Part shown: in pieces, positions 10,799-20,861 of the stretch
How the letters are laid out: each line of letters opens with the position of its first letter
Numbering within the stretch: position 1 is the stretch's first letter
From: Rhizophlyctis rosea
Taxonomy: Eukaryota; Chytridiomycota; Chytridiomycetes; Rhizophlyctidales; Rhizophlyctidaceae
Reading direction: 5' to 3'
NCBI GenBank assembly: GCA_027596075.1
Contig: JADGJC010000191.1
Location: 1-39,755 of the forward strand
Length of the DNA: 39,755 bases
Notes under the pieces: generated by a model
Database searches by the model: none
Told to the model about the DNA's origin: nothing
What the model saw: only the letters and a program-made list of their open reading frames with translations
Program-made: the position numbers and the translations under genes

Positions 10799-11414
10799 TC
10801 ATGAATCCTTCCTCGACCCCCAAGAAAACCACCCCCCACCCTTTCCCTTCTCCGCCATAGGGCCCGCACCTACAGCAGGCGACACACTGGCCGCCGCAGT
10901 CGCCGGCACCGCATTCGACTGTAAACTCGTCCCCGCCTCAGCACCCTCCAATTTCGCCGTCTCCATCGCCTCCAAGTTCTTTTCCTCCTCCTCCCATAAT
11001 TGATCAACTTCCGACTGCGTGGCACCCGTCGCGCGACTTCTACTTTTTGTTGGTCCGGGTGTGATTTCGGGCTTTCGGGCTGGGTAGGTTTTTTCTAGTT
11101 TGTATGTTGAGTATACTGCGACGCAGGAGAAGGCGAAGAGGCCTGTGGGCATTGGTGTTTTGGAGTTGGTGAGATCTTCCCTCTCCGGAGCCCTTTGGAA
11201 GAGCTTCTCCTTTTGGCCACTACGCACCTAAAGAAAGCCACAATCTTTGCCTTTTGGTTAGCTTTTCATAAAAGTTTGGCGTGCCGGTGGGTTGAGTTGG
11301 TCTGTCTAAGGGATTGTCTAACGGGCTTTTGGATGGCTTTGCTGGACGTGGTCGGTCCGGCTGAGCTAAGGGATGGATGGGCAACGATCGTTGTGCTTGA
11401 CTTTTCGTCGTCAT
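10799..11414 (-). CDS. Small single-span membrane protein, unknown function
   Basis: Two exons: 11414-11228 and 11142-10799; 176 aa. The join restores FYEKLTKRQRLWLSLG|LFAFSCVAVYSTYKL, giving one hydrophobic span near residues 58-76 preceded by basic residues. The N-terminal part is Pro/Gln-rich; the C-terminal part has an acidic/Glu stretch (DQLWEEEEKNLEAMETAKLEGA) likely helical, then an Ala-rich region ending GGWFSWGSRKDS. The shape (short charged N side, FYxxLTxRQRxWLSLG, one span) resembles small fungal mitochondrial or ER tail proteins, but I do not recognise a named family. An upstream in-frame ATG at 11468 would add 18 residues; the ATG at 11414 (MTTKSQ) is preferred only because the extra residues look non-conserved. 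Confidence 0.65.
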
Positions 11415-11818
11415 CGTCTGTGCCGCTTGATAAATAGCTTGATCAAAAAATTGAAACTGGAATGTCATTTTTTATTGCCGTCGCCGGGGAATGGACATTC
11501 GAAATCCCAACTCCCCCATCGAGCAATGTTATTATCTCTTAATCAGGTAATTGTGGCTTGCTGGCTGGCTTAGAGGCCACAGAAGAACAATTGGATGCCG
11601 CAAGGTCCTTACGTCTTCCCATGCACACCCCAACCTGCAATCACACATCAAAGGAACCGCCGATCATTGGATCACCAACCCCGATCTATTTGGTCCTCGC
11701 TAAGTATGTCTCTCGTTGCACTTTGTACCTCCCCTCTTTCTTTTCGTACACCTTCTCGCTTCTCCGTCTTTTACACCCAAGTCTACCTACACTCAAATAC
11801 TCCTCACTATAACGCAAC
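11415..11818. other. Divergent spacer
   Basis: A 404-nt region between the membrane-protein gene and the HNH gene. It carries a C/T-rich stretch (11720-11800) just before the HNH start, common in fungal promoters. No gene or clear TATA box was seen. Confidence 0.45.
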
Positions 11819-12766
11819 ATGAGCGAGACGTCAACGGTAAACTCTCCTTCTCTGCTCACAGTCTTATGGCCATAAATTAAACACTTCATTGCAGTCGTCT
11901 TCTTTCTCCCGTCAGATACACGCACGAGATGAAGTATGTGTAATTACTGGAGCTAATACGGTGACGGACGCAGCATCTCTTTCCAGAAGAATTTGCACCC
12001 CTGGTAACGCCACATTTATTCTGCATAGTTACTTTACTACGCCATTCCCTTTTCTCTGAGTCTTCCAGCTCGCAATGGTACTTGCAGATGCAACAACACT
12101 TTCGTCTTCCCATCTCTATTTACAGCACTCAAAACGGCATCACCCTCGACAAGTCTCTGCATGCCCTTTATGACTCCAACCACTTTTGCATCGAGTTTGA
12201 TGCAGTGTGTTGTAGGCAACTATTCCGGGAAGCTTTTTAGCACTGAAATTCTTTAATAGGAGGGGTGGCCGTACGTCCGGGTTCTCATTCCGGATCCTCG
12301 TATTTTGCCCTTTCACGGCCAACGCTTACGGCTAAATCCTGATAGAAGAGACATGTGGCCTGACAGACCGACGCTGGAGTGGAGGACGAGGATAGCTAAG
12401 GCATTCGCGTCGGCATGGGATGACATGCTGCCTGATGTAACTCCTAGATGGTGGTAGGGTTATGGCGGACCTGGGGTGGATGGAGGCGGTGGAGGACAGC
12501 AGCAAGGTGGGGAAGGTGGGGAAGGTGGGGAAGGGAGAGAAGGGGGTGAGGAGGAGGATGAGGATGAGGATGATACTGGTTCTCAGGATGAAGATGAAGA
12601 AATGGAAGAGGAGGATCAGGGTAGCCGGGATGTGGATATGGTTGTAGGCACATTCTTTCACAAAGGTGGTCCTCTTTTGGGATTAAATCCACCAGTCTTT
12701 AGCATTAGGTCTGATCCATCAGAATCTGCCGCGCGGGCACCGGAAGGATTATCAATACAAGATTGA
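11819..12766 (+). pseudogene. HNH_2-type nuclease-like gene, disrupted by a frameshift and an in-frame stop
   Basis: Inferred exons: 11819-11836 (MSETST), 11895-12003, 12088-12204, 12260 onward; introns GT-AG. The parts line up with fungal HNH_2-type domains: RDEVCVITGANTVTD, then HLFPEEFAPL, then NGITLDKSLHALYDSNHFCIEFD, then the C-terminal block LPFHGQRL. The second and third pieces are joined by a phase-0 intron, 12004-12087. A frameshift sits at 11970-11974: GAC GCA G CAT, where dropping one G (or adding two bases) would restore D-A-(A)-H before LFP. A second break is TAG at 12455-12457, after which the same frame runs 103 more codons into a Gly-rich then Glu/Asp-rich tail (12458-12766). 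If both breaks are real it is a recent pseudogene; sequencing error at either is possible. Such genes are often multi-copy with unknown role. Confidence 0.65.
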
Positions 12767-13019
12767 TAACATCTCTATCTTGTTTTGCACCATGGAAGGG
12801 GCGGTGGCAGTATTGAGACTTCATGCATAGACATCAATTGATACAAGCGAGATTGTGTTGTGGTGCTAATTCATCACCAATGACTATGAGATATTACACA
12901 GATATACCTACAAAATGGTACATATAACTACAGCTGCTATTAAGCATGGTATGCATTTGGCATGGACTGGCTCACTTCCTGCAAACTTCCCTGGACAAGA
13001 CTCGTAACTTCCTCCCACC
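12767..13019. other. Convergent spacer
   Basis: 253 nt between the acidic-tail stop and the arrestin stop; AT-rich, consistent with 3' UTRs. No feature seen. Confidence 0.4.
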
Positions 13020-15535
13020 TCACGGACGCACCCCACGCAAAATACCATCCCGACACCTAACATACTCCTCCCCACTAACCTCCTCCCTTACAAGCTTCTC
13101 ATCCAATTCTCTCACCCTCGCCATGGCCTCCTTGACCCTGACATACTCCCCTCCCGTCACCTCCCCCTTCAGCAACGCCTGATCCAACGCTGCGACTGTG
13201 GGTAGTCCTCCTGACGAGATGTACTTTTCCACGAACGCACTGCGCGCCCGAGCTGGTGGAGTAGGCTTTCCGTCTGTTGGTGGGGATGCGGGTTTTTCGG
13301 GTGGTGTGGATGCGGCGGGTACGGGTGTGGTATTTGGTGGAGAGGTGGATTTATCGGTTTTGATGGGTATAGGTGCATTATTATTTTGCTTTCTGGAAGG
13401 TTGCACGCGGTAAGAGGTATGCCTCAGCAGTGGAGCAAAGTCCGAAGTTCCTTTGGGGAACACTTACGGAGATTCACTCGCAATCGCAGCACTCGTCAAC
13501 TTCTCGCCTAACTCCTCCACACCCCAATCCCGATCCCCTTCCCCTGATTCGTCAAACATCTCGCGGGCGTCTTGACTTACGGTTGCGGAATAGGTAGGTG
13601 GCGGTGAAGAGATATTCACGGGGAAAACGGCACTATTCCGCAACGGCGTCGTTGGCGATTGAGGCGCCTCTTGCGCAGCATACAACCCATTTTGTCGTCG
13701 GGCTGGCCGGTTTTGAAACAAACTCCGACGATGTGGATTCTGCGATCGTAAAGCGCCCACTAGTCCTCTGGCCAAACGTGCTCCAGTTTCCACCTCGTTC
13801 CCAGAATCATTCCTCACCACGTCCCTGGCTTCACTCTCGACCTCATTCCTGATTTCACTCGGACCTTCATCCTCCGTAAAATCACTGACATCATCGCGGA
13901 ACTTATTGCTGTTCACCATCCCATTTCCTCCACCCTCAGAAGAAACAGCCCCAGTCGCTCCACTTCCCGAAGTCTCCCAGGTATTGTTGGTGCTTCCGCT
14001 TCGCACCGACTCCGGCCGTCCACTACTAGACTCGGGCCGCCCACTACTCTCCGCTTGTGTGTATCCCCTTCTCTCGATATACGTCAAATGTCCCTCTGCG
14101 TTCACCATCCGCAGAGGAAACTTGAAGCTCGACTCCACAATTCCCCGTCCAGTATCAACTCCGATGGTGATGACACCCTCGTGACTCACCACCACGCTGT
14201 AGGTGCCGAAATCCGCTTGGGCAGTCCGTGTAGCGAATGGGAGTACGAGTGGCGGTGCGCCGTCGAGGTAGGGTGACGTTGGGAAGGATACTTGGAAAGT
14301 GAGAGGTTCGCTGAGGCGATGCTCGTGATATGTCGGTCGGGCGGCACCCCTATTCGCAAGTCAGGACCATTTCGCCGTGACCACCTACAAAGCTGACAAG
14401 GCGTACCTGAAAGTGAACTTCTCTACACATACAAACTGAAGATATCTCGCTTGAACGCCCAATGATGTCGGCGTCTGAGCGAACTGAACGGACACTGATA
14501 CATCATCCCCAATGTAATTGGGCGACGCAACCAGGACCTTGTACGCTAATAGCCCTGTGTCCAACATTCAGCAAGCGCTCGCTTCCAGAAGAACCTCACC
14601 AGATATCATACCATCACCGGTAACCCCAAGAATTGTTTCCCATTTGGACCTCATCCGTGCAACACATCTGCGCAAAATGACCTCGTGTCCCAAACATAAC
14701 GTCGGATTCTCCTTCATTCTCATTCCAACATACAACCAATGACTGATATCCTTGCCAGCACTGGCTAAAGTTGGCGTGTGAATAGTCGGCACCAAGTCAA
14801 CAGCAAACGGTAGCGAGAACGGGAACTCGTGAGTCCCGGGTACGATCTCGTGGTCTCCCGCCCAGATGAGTGATGATGAGCGGTGTAACGGCCGGTTGTG
14901 GATCCTGTGCGTTGGGCAAGCGTCAGTTAAGTCCACTACATGCGCTCAAAGAGCAACAACGCTCACATTGTAGCTGATGGAGCTTCCGGATCATGAACGT
15001 TTGCTTTGCTGCGCCCCTGTCCTGAAAACAACAGAACTGCCAATCGCGTTGCACTGATAACTTGGTCGCTGATGTTGGTAATGCGAACGATTCCGCTCAA
15101 GCTAATGATCCCGGGCGAGAGAAACACGACTGCAGTCTCGTCCTGCGAATGTGATGTAATGGTGGCTCCATGCTGTCCTGTCGATGATATTGCTTGTGGC
15201 AAAACTAGTTCTACAGATATTGGCAGCGAGTCGGTTCTGCTTGAGGAAGTGCGGAGAGATATGGAGTCGATAGACGTCATGAACGACCTCTGGTCGGTGT
15301 CCACGGGTGGGGTTGGTCGAGCGGACTGTGGGGGTTCAGCCGAAGGAGCGAGGGAGAGAGGGGAAGATGGTTTCTTCTCAGGCTTCTTCTTCTGAAAGAT
15401 GCCACCAAGGAAGGAGGACCGACCGGCCTTTTTGGACTGACCGCCATCGTCCCCTTTCATCTGTGACGGCTCGCCGGGAAAGACTGTGGCTGTGTTAGAA
15501 AGATAGTACTTCGACCTTCTGTTTCCTTCTGCCAT
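13020..15535 (-). CDS. Alpha-arrestin (ART-like trafficking adaptor) with PPxY motif
   Basis: Exons in coding order: 15535-14967, 14904-14612, 14545-14407, 14349-13468, 13392-13020; 751 aa. Alpha-arrestins link membrane cargo to Rsp5/Nedd4-type ubiquitin ligases. After a Ser/Lys-rich N-terminus comes VELVLPQA and PGIISLSGIVRITN (arrestin-N), then HEIVPGTHEFPFSLPF, a hallmark of the fold, and VLVASPNYIGDDVSVSVQF. Exon 4 begins the C-lobe (EPLTFQVSFPTSPYLDG ... SSFKFPLRM). Further on, SSPPPTYSAT supplies a PPTY site for the WW domains. The extreme C-terminus has two copies of a ~22-residue SHOCT-like unit. Start: ATG at 15535; the longer frame upstream begins only with GTG. Exon 4 and exon 5 both show the C-to-G codon switch. 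Confidence 0.9.
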
Positions 15536-16203
15536 TTCAGAACTTTCCAAATGGTGATGCAGCACAAGAGACGACTTGTTGAATGGCAAAGCTGGCACTG
15601 ACCTGTTGTAAGAGGTCGACCCGTGAGAACCTCCCGAGACACTTGCAGAGTGGGTGGGCGGCGGAAACAGTCAGTCACGGCAGTCAAGTTATGTAACAAG
15701 AGTCAAAGAGTCAAACGACATTGTTTCGTGAGACTCAAACCACGCACAGTCCGTTGACACGCGCGTGGCTGGTTCGCTTGATGTCGGGATGCTGGCCTGG
15801 ACCGCCTCATGGAGCAGCAGGAGGGCGAAGCGACTTTCGGAGGATGGGTCCGAAAAAAATTATGGAAGCTTCCTGTGCCGAAGTTGCAACTTTGAACATG
15901 TGCAGTTTATCATTGCAAAGTCCACCTTCTGTGCAGCACTGAGGTGTGGGTGCGGTGTTCAATTACATGCCTTTTCGAACGTCAGTGAGCGCAGCTGACC
16001 ACAGCGAAATTTGGTACTGATATTGATCCCGAACAGAGTGAGCTATAATGATACATCCATGATGCCAGAACTCATGTCCTTCCACTCCTCAACACTTTGA
16101 TGTGGTCTGCACATATGTGAACATTGCCACTCCGCCAGCGTGCCGCAAACCAACGAAATAAATTATCATTAAATTACTATACATACAAACTACTTACACA
16201 TAA
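15536..16203. other. Spacer upstream of the arrestin
   Basis: A 668-nt spacer between two minus-strand genes: the arrestin promoter and the 3' side of the Cys-motif gene. Plus-strand frames here are not supported. No obvious element. Confidence 0.4.
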
Positions 16204-16533
16204 CTACAGTAAAACTACCCAACCATACGAGTCAATCCCCTTTTCGTCAGTCTTACATGCCAACCGGTATACTTGGTCATCAATAGTCATGATATGATTC
16301 CCTTCCGCCATCGTGCTGACATCCCCCGACTTCCCACAACTTGGGCAGACCATTCTCTTGTAGTTGCTATTGGATAGCATGGGCCTTTTGAATAGTGTCA
16401 GGTACATGTCGTAATCCTCATGGTCAATTGGGATGGCCATGTCCTGCGGTAATGGTACACAGTTAACGGCTTTTGAAACCCTGGTGGTCTTAACGCTTGA
16501 CCGTTCTGGTTGAGGACGGATAATGGAAGGCAT
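16204..16533 (-). CDS. Small protein with a C-x2-C motif, unknown function
   Basis: 109 aa from the ATG at 16533 (caccATGcct). The N-terminal ~35 residues are basic (PSIIRPQPERSSVKTTRVSK), followed by an acidic DHEDYDMYLTLFKRP segment. A single KRMVCPSCGKSGDVST motif suggests a half zinc site or zinc ribbon knuckle; the only other Cys nearby is ACKTDEKG. It ends with a hydrophobic YGWVVLL. A GTGAGT...TTTTAG pair at 16645-16606 looks like a 5' UTR intron: reading through it from an upstream ATG would meet a stop. I do not recognise the family; the long open frame and intron-like leader are the reasons for calling it. Confidence 0.5.
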   Translation of the reverse strand: MPSIIRPQPERSSVKTTRVSKAVNCVPLPQDMAIPIDHEDYDMYLTLFKRPMLSNSNYKRMVCPSCGKSGDVSTMAEGNHIMTIDDQVYRLACKTDEKGIDSYGWVVLL

Positions 16534-17357
16534 GGTGGGGAGGGAGTCGGGGAATATGTGGGTATGGTCTGAGTGAGGAAACAGAATGGAGCATTCAGTC
16601 AAGCACCTAAAAGGGAGATACTCCAGTCGAAATGTACTCACCTATCGGAACCGCGAGAGAAGACCGCTCTGCATAGATATTGCACCAAACGCAAAACCAA
16701 GATCAGTCTCCTGAGCCTCTGAAATGACGGCAACGATGCGTTGAGAGTTTGAGAAGCGGAATGCCCAGGACTAGACCAAGTTGTTCCACCCTTCTAAAAA
16801 TAGCTCATTGCAATGTCTGGGAACTTTTTGTGTCACAGCGAAATTTTGATGTTCGATGGCAAACGTGTCTGCCCCATTCGGACACGGTTGTCGCTCAACA
16901 GGTCTCGACGCTCAACCCATTTCGTTCCTGGAGACTACGGAATGACGGAGGGAAAAACTGTTGACATTTACAGCATAGCTAGATGAACGGCAAACTACCA
17001 GACGGACAGATGCTGAAGGCGGCAGGCAGCCTCCCACCATCGTCCTTTTATATTTGTGAGTTCAGCCTTACCCGGGCAAGGCTCAAACCTAATTTTTGGT
17101 GTTAGCAATGACCAGTCACTTTCCCACCCAACGCATCTGACCATTCAAAATGCAGAGCCCGAGCACGCGTTTGCGTCCCACCAGGTGGTGGAGCTTGCAG
17201 GCACAGTGACAGCCTGCCAAGAAATGATCCAATCAAAAGAGGTTGTTGATGACCGCCGCATTTGGACAAACGGTGGTGGACCCCTCTCTATAAAACCTTG
17301 TCGTTGCGCACTTTTTGCCCCAGCTTCCTCAAGTCCCCCACCTACCATTTAACAGCA
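16534..17357. other. Divergent spacer with the ACR3 promoter
   Basis: 824 nt between the Cys-motif gene and ACR3. It contains a probable 5' UTR intron of the minus gene (16645-16606) and a TATA-like box at 17289-17295. Other frames are not supported. Confidence 0.45.
17289..17295 (+). promoter_or_regulatory. TATA-like box of ACR3
   Basis: TATAAAA lies 63 nt before the ACR3 start codon, a usual fungal spacing. Its use is inferred from position only. Confidence 0.45.
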
Positions 17358-18845
17358 ATGGCGGATACTACCTTAACAGATGTCCAAGAAGGGGCAGACA
17401 GAAATGTGGAGAAGATTGACGACACAAAGCAAACCGACACAAACCCTGTATTGAAACGACTATCATGGTTGGACCGGGCGCTGCCGTTTCTCGTGCTGTT
17501 GTGTAAGTTCTCAACTGACTATACCATGGAGGTGTACTTGATTATTGACCATCATGGTATGCAGGCATGGTTGTAGGAGTTTTGATTGGCGTATACGGGG
17601 CGGACGTGGACGAAGTATTGGAAACAGCAACAATCGCAGACGTCTCCCTCCCCATCGCTATCGGACTTTTATGGATGATGTATCCAGTTTTGTGGTGCGT
17701 ACAAACCTCTTTCCCACCTCCCTGCACACTTCACATCCCACTCAATTCTTACCCCACCTTCACCCAACCAGCAAAGTAAAATACGAAGAACTCCCCGCCC
17801 TCTTCCGCACCCGTAAATTCTATAAAATCCTCTTCATCTCCCTCCTCCTAAACTGGGTATTCGCCCCACTCCTCATGTCCGCCCTCGCATGGGCAACCCT
17901 CCCCGACCTCCCAGGTTACCGCTCGGGCATTATGCTCGTCGGCGTAGCCCGGTGTGTGGCCATGGTGTTGATTTGGAACCATCTAGCGGGAGGCGACGCA
18001 GAGTGGTGCGCGGTCCTGGTGGCGTTCAACTCCATTTTGCAAGTGATTTTGTATAGTCCTTATGCGTATTTCTTTTCGGTTATTGTTGGGAAGGGGGAGA
18101 GTGTTCATGTTGATATGTGGTTGGGTGAGTTTTTGGTCTTTTACGAAAGTTGGAGCGAAGTTTATGCAGGGCCGCAGTCGACTGATGCTTTTGGCTACAC
18201 TATCAGTGCTTCGGAGCGTGTTGATCTTTTTGGGTGTGCCCCTCCTTGCGGGCATGTTGACCAGACTCATCCTTCGACGTCTGTGTCGCCGGTGGCTAGG
18301 CGCAAAGTGGTACGATGAAAAGTTCATTCCCATCATCGCACCAACAGCACTTTTGGGTTTGCTCTTCACTATCTTGATAATGTTCGCCCTGCAGGTATGG
18401 CGCATTCTTTTCCGCCGTAAACAGCAACCTCCTATAGTTAAACCACCGTTCACTCCTGCAGGGCCACCATATAATCGACGACATCGGCTCAGTAGTCCGC
18501 ACCGCCGTACCCCTCGTCCTCTACTTCTTCATCACATTCGCCCTTACCCTCGCCCTATGCCGCTACCTCCGTCTTTCATACCCCGTATCCGTCACACAAT
18601 CATTCACTGCTGCGTCTAACAACTTTGAGCTCGCTATTGCAGTATCTGTGGCGACGTTTGGCATAGACAGCCCTCAAGCGCTCGCCACTGTTATTGGAGC
18701 CTTGATTGAGGTGCCGGTGCTTTTGGCCTTGGTGTATGCAGTTGGGATGGTGAGAAATCGGTGGTGGGCAGATGTGGGGGATGTCGAGGTCGGTCACAAA
18801 CGAGAGGAGGTGGGAAAGGAGAACGGGGAGGTCGAAAGCTCATGA
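17358..18845 (+). CDS. ACR3: Arsenite efflux transporter ACR3
   Basis: Exons 17358-17502, 17565-17694, 17772-18124, 18207-18394, 18462-18845; 399 aa, the usual ACR3 length with about ten membrane spans. ACR3 exports arsenite across the plasma membrane driven by the proton gradient. Seen: an acidic soluble N-terminus, LSWLDRALPFLVLLCMVVGVLIGV, MYPVLCKVKYEELP, then GVARCVAMVLIWNHLAGGD with the essential Cys at about residue 153, and SNNFELAIAVSVATFG near the end. Introns 1 and 2 both split Cys codons; intron 3 splits a Val codon (G|TG). A charged soluble tail (EVGHKREEVGKENG) ends the protein. No arsenate reductase or arsenic regulator gene is adjacent. Exons 3 and 5 show the codon switch. Confidence 0.96.
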
Positions 18846-19216
18846 GGATGAGGAAAACTATTGCGGAGAGACCCTAATACTGTTGTATATTTGTAAATAA
18901 CATTTAGCATACCAGATATCGTCATGAAATATAGTAGAATCTCGATTGGAAGATCTCATATCGTTTGAATTCTAACGCAGATGTAATGTTTGGGCATCGT
19001 TTCCGAATGGTTGCAGCTTGTCGAGGATCAAATGCCAAACTACAGATATGAAAAAGTCACCAAGCGTGTGCCACCATGACTGGTCTGGCCGAGCATCAGT
19101 CCCTTCTCCACGCAAACTCCACGCAACGGTTGTCATGTCCGCAAGAATCTCCAAATGGTTACTATTTACAATGATATTCGCTACGTGAGCGGCTGAGATA
19201 CGATTACACGCTAACG
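18846..19216. other. Convergent spacer
   Basis: 371 nt between ACR3 and RAMP4 stops; AT-rich start, no gene seen. Confidence 0.4.
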
Positions 19217-19727
19217 TTACAGAAGCTTGCTGAATAGTTCAAAGACGACTGAATGTGCGTGAAATGATGAGGGAACGTCAGCACACCCATTCAGTCGTTG
19301 TCTGACGATATGAAGGCACGTACCCGATCCCAACACAACAAACACGAAAAATCCTAACAGAATTGGACCGACTGGGTATTTCTTCTCCTCTTTGTTTTTC
19401 TGTACATGGTGAGGGTCAGTTACGTATACGTCGATATGAGACAAAACTGGAGGTGCGGCAGAAGGGAGAGTCACGCTCGGTTATGTACACGTACTGAAGA
19501 TAGTTGAACGTTGCCCCGCTTGTGGATGTTCCTGAGAAGTTGGTAAGTTAGGGTGAACGGTTAGGTGCGAAAAGCCGAAATTTGACTCTCTTTTGCGGGG
19601 ACTACTCACTCGGCATACTTGGCGTTCCGTTGACGGATGGTTGGTGCAGAGGGCTGTTTTGAGTGCACAAGAGGGGAGTCAGTGTATATGAAATACGATA
19701 GCGATCTGGTTCGGGAAGACTGACCAT
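19217..19727 (-). CDS. RAMP4/SERP1-type small ER membrane protein (yeast Ysy6 family)
   Basis: Five exons in coding order: 19727-19725 (the ATG alone), 19653-19610, 19531-19495, 19399-19324, 19248-19217; 63 aa, matching the family (about 65). The spliced protein reads PSAPTIRQRNAKYAE|NIHKRGNVQLSS|KNKEEKKYPVGP then ILLGFFVFVVLGS and ends VVFELFSKLL. RAMP4 proteins are tail-anchored, bind the Sec61 translocon and protect new membrane proteins in ER stress. The motif RQRNAKYAEN-KRGNV and the YPVGP-(hydrophobic)-GS anchor identify it. The single-codon first exon relies on GTCAGT at 19724 and AAAACAG at 19654; it is the only arrangement giving an ATG before PSAP without extra residues. Divergent from Sus1/ENY2. 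Confidence 0.88.
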
Positions 19728-20194
19728 TATGGGCGTTGCGATCGTGTCCGAACGATGGAATTCTAATGTGTTAAGTTTGGGAACACGTAAGTTGCAGCGG
19801 GTGTGGGGTCGGTGAGGTTTTGTGCTTGCTTTTGTAGATCGAATTATTGGTGAAGGAAGGGAAGTTTCATTTGAAGTCTTTCTAGCCTTCCAAGTGTTGG
19901 TGGCCCTCCTCCGTGACGTGGCATGGTGCGTTGGTGCACTTGGCCTGTCGCTTATGCAAGCACCTGCGTGTGGTCTTCCAGTTCTTCTTCCCACCTCTTC
20001 TTCCCACGCTGACCATTCACACCCTTGTGAAAACACCACAGTTCTGCGACTTCTTTTTCTCTGAGTAGACGAACCGTGCATAGAGGAGAGAGGAGTGGCA
20101 TACCGACTGCAAACATGGCCGAGCAAGTAAACATTCTGCTATGAAGGGAACGGGCGCCAATTGACCTCAATTTTTTAGAGCTGAACGGCGCGAA
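19728..20194. other. Divergent spacer RAMP4 / ENY2
   Basis: 467 nt of shared upstream region. A 174-codon minus frame spans it (20126-19602), partly overlapping RAMP4 exons, but its sequence is low in recognisable content and is treated as chance. No TATA box seen. Confidence 0.45.
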
Positions 20195-20691
20195 ATGAGA
20201 ATGATAATAGACCAAAAACTCATCAAAAGCGGCGAAAAGGATAAGTACGTTTTATTCAAGCGTATGCTATAACACCGGCGCAACAGCCTATGTAAGCATT
20301 GTTCTTAACCTTGAGCTGACTGCTCACAAACATACAGACTGAAAGAGCATCTCCGACACCGACTTGTCGAGTGCGGTTGGAGAGAACAAATGAGAAGTTA
20401 TTGCCGAGGTAGCCGCACCCAAAACCACTCCACATAATAAGCGTGCACTCATGTCCTCTTGTCAAAATGCCAGAAGCTGTCCTGGCAAAGGGAACCGAAC
20501 AGCGCACCGTAGACGATCTCATCAGAGAAGTTATCCCGAAGGGTCGTGGTACGTACGATGAAGTTTAAACAGGTGACAAAGGGTAGAATCCAACCGGCAT
20601 TTCCTCGCCTCCCTCAGCCAGCGTCCCTGCAGAAGTACGCACCGAGTTACTGCAAAAGATCAGAAAGTTCATCAGCGAAAACCACGAATGA
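20195..20691 (+). CDS. SUS1: Sus1/ENY2 transcription and mRNA export factor
   Basis: Exons 20195-20244, 20338-20408, 20474-20548, 20618-20691; 89 aa, the usual size. Sus1/ENY2 sits in the SAGA deubiquitinase module and in TREX-2 at the nuclear pore, coupling transcription to mRNA export. The spliced order is MRMIIDQKLIKSGEKDK, LKEHLRHRLVECGWREQMRSYC, then VLAKGTEQRTVDDLIREVIPKGR and SVPAEVRTELLQKIRKFI. The INQKLIESGE-type start, the LxECGWxEx core and the VDDLxxEITPKGR block are all conserved. None of the exons is long enough to look like a gene alone. An AGA between the first Met and the second (20195 or 20201) leaves the start open by two codons. Converges on the DUF2408 gene, 170 nt apart. 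Confidence 0.94.
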
Positions 20692-20861
20692 TACCCCCAC
20701 CACGAAAGCCTTGGGAACCTCCACACCCCAAAAATGTACCATACTCCAAATTCGCAGCTTCTGCATCCTGTATACTCCCATATTTGTACAAAAAGAAACA
20801 AATTGCATCCTATACCACTCTACGGGCATCTGTCTATGTACATGTTTCTGGATTGGGTAAT

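Noticed and set aside
17542..18318. 257-codon plus frame overlapping ACR3
   Set aside because: It is ACR3 exon 3 read through introns; its ends carry intron sequence.
19602..20126. 174-codon minus frame across the RAMP4/ENY2 spacer
   Set aside because: Overlaps true RAMP4 exons, low-complexity basic composition, no recognisable domain.
20256..20522. Minus frame over ENY2
   Set aside because: Antisense to ENY2 exons 2 and 3, which are strongly conserved on the plus strand.
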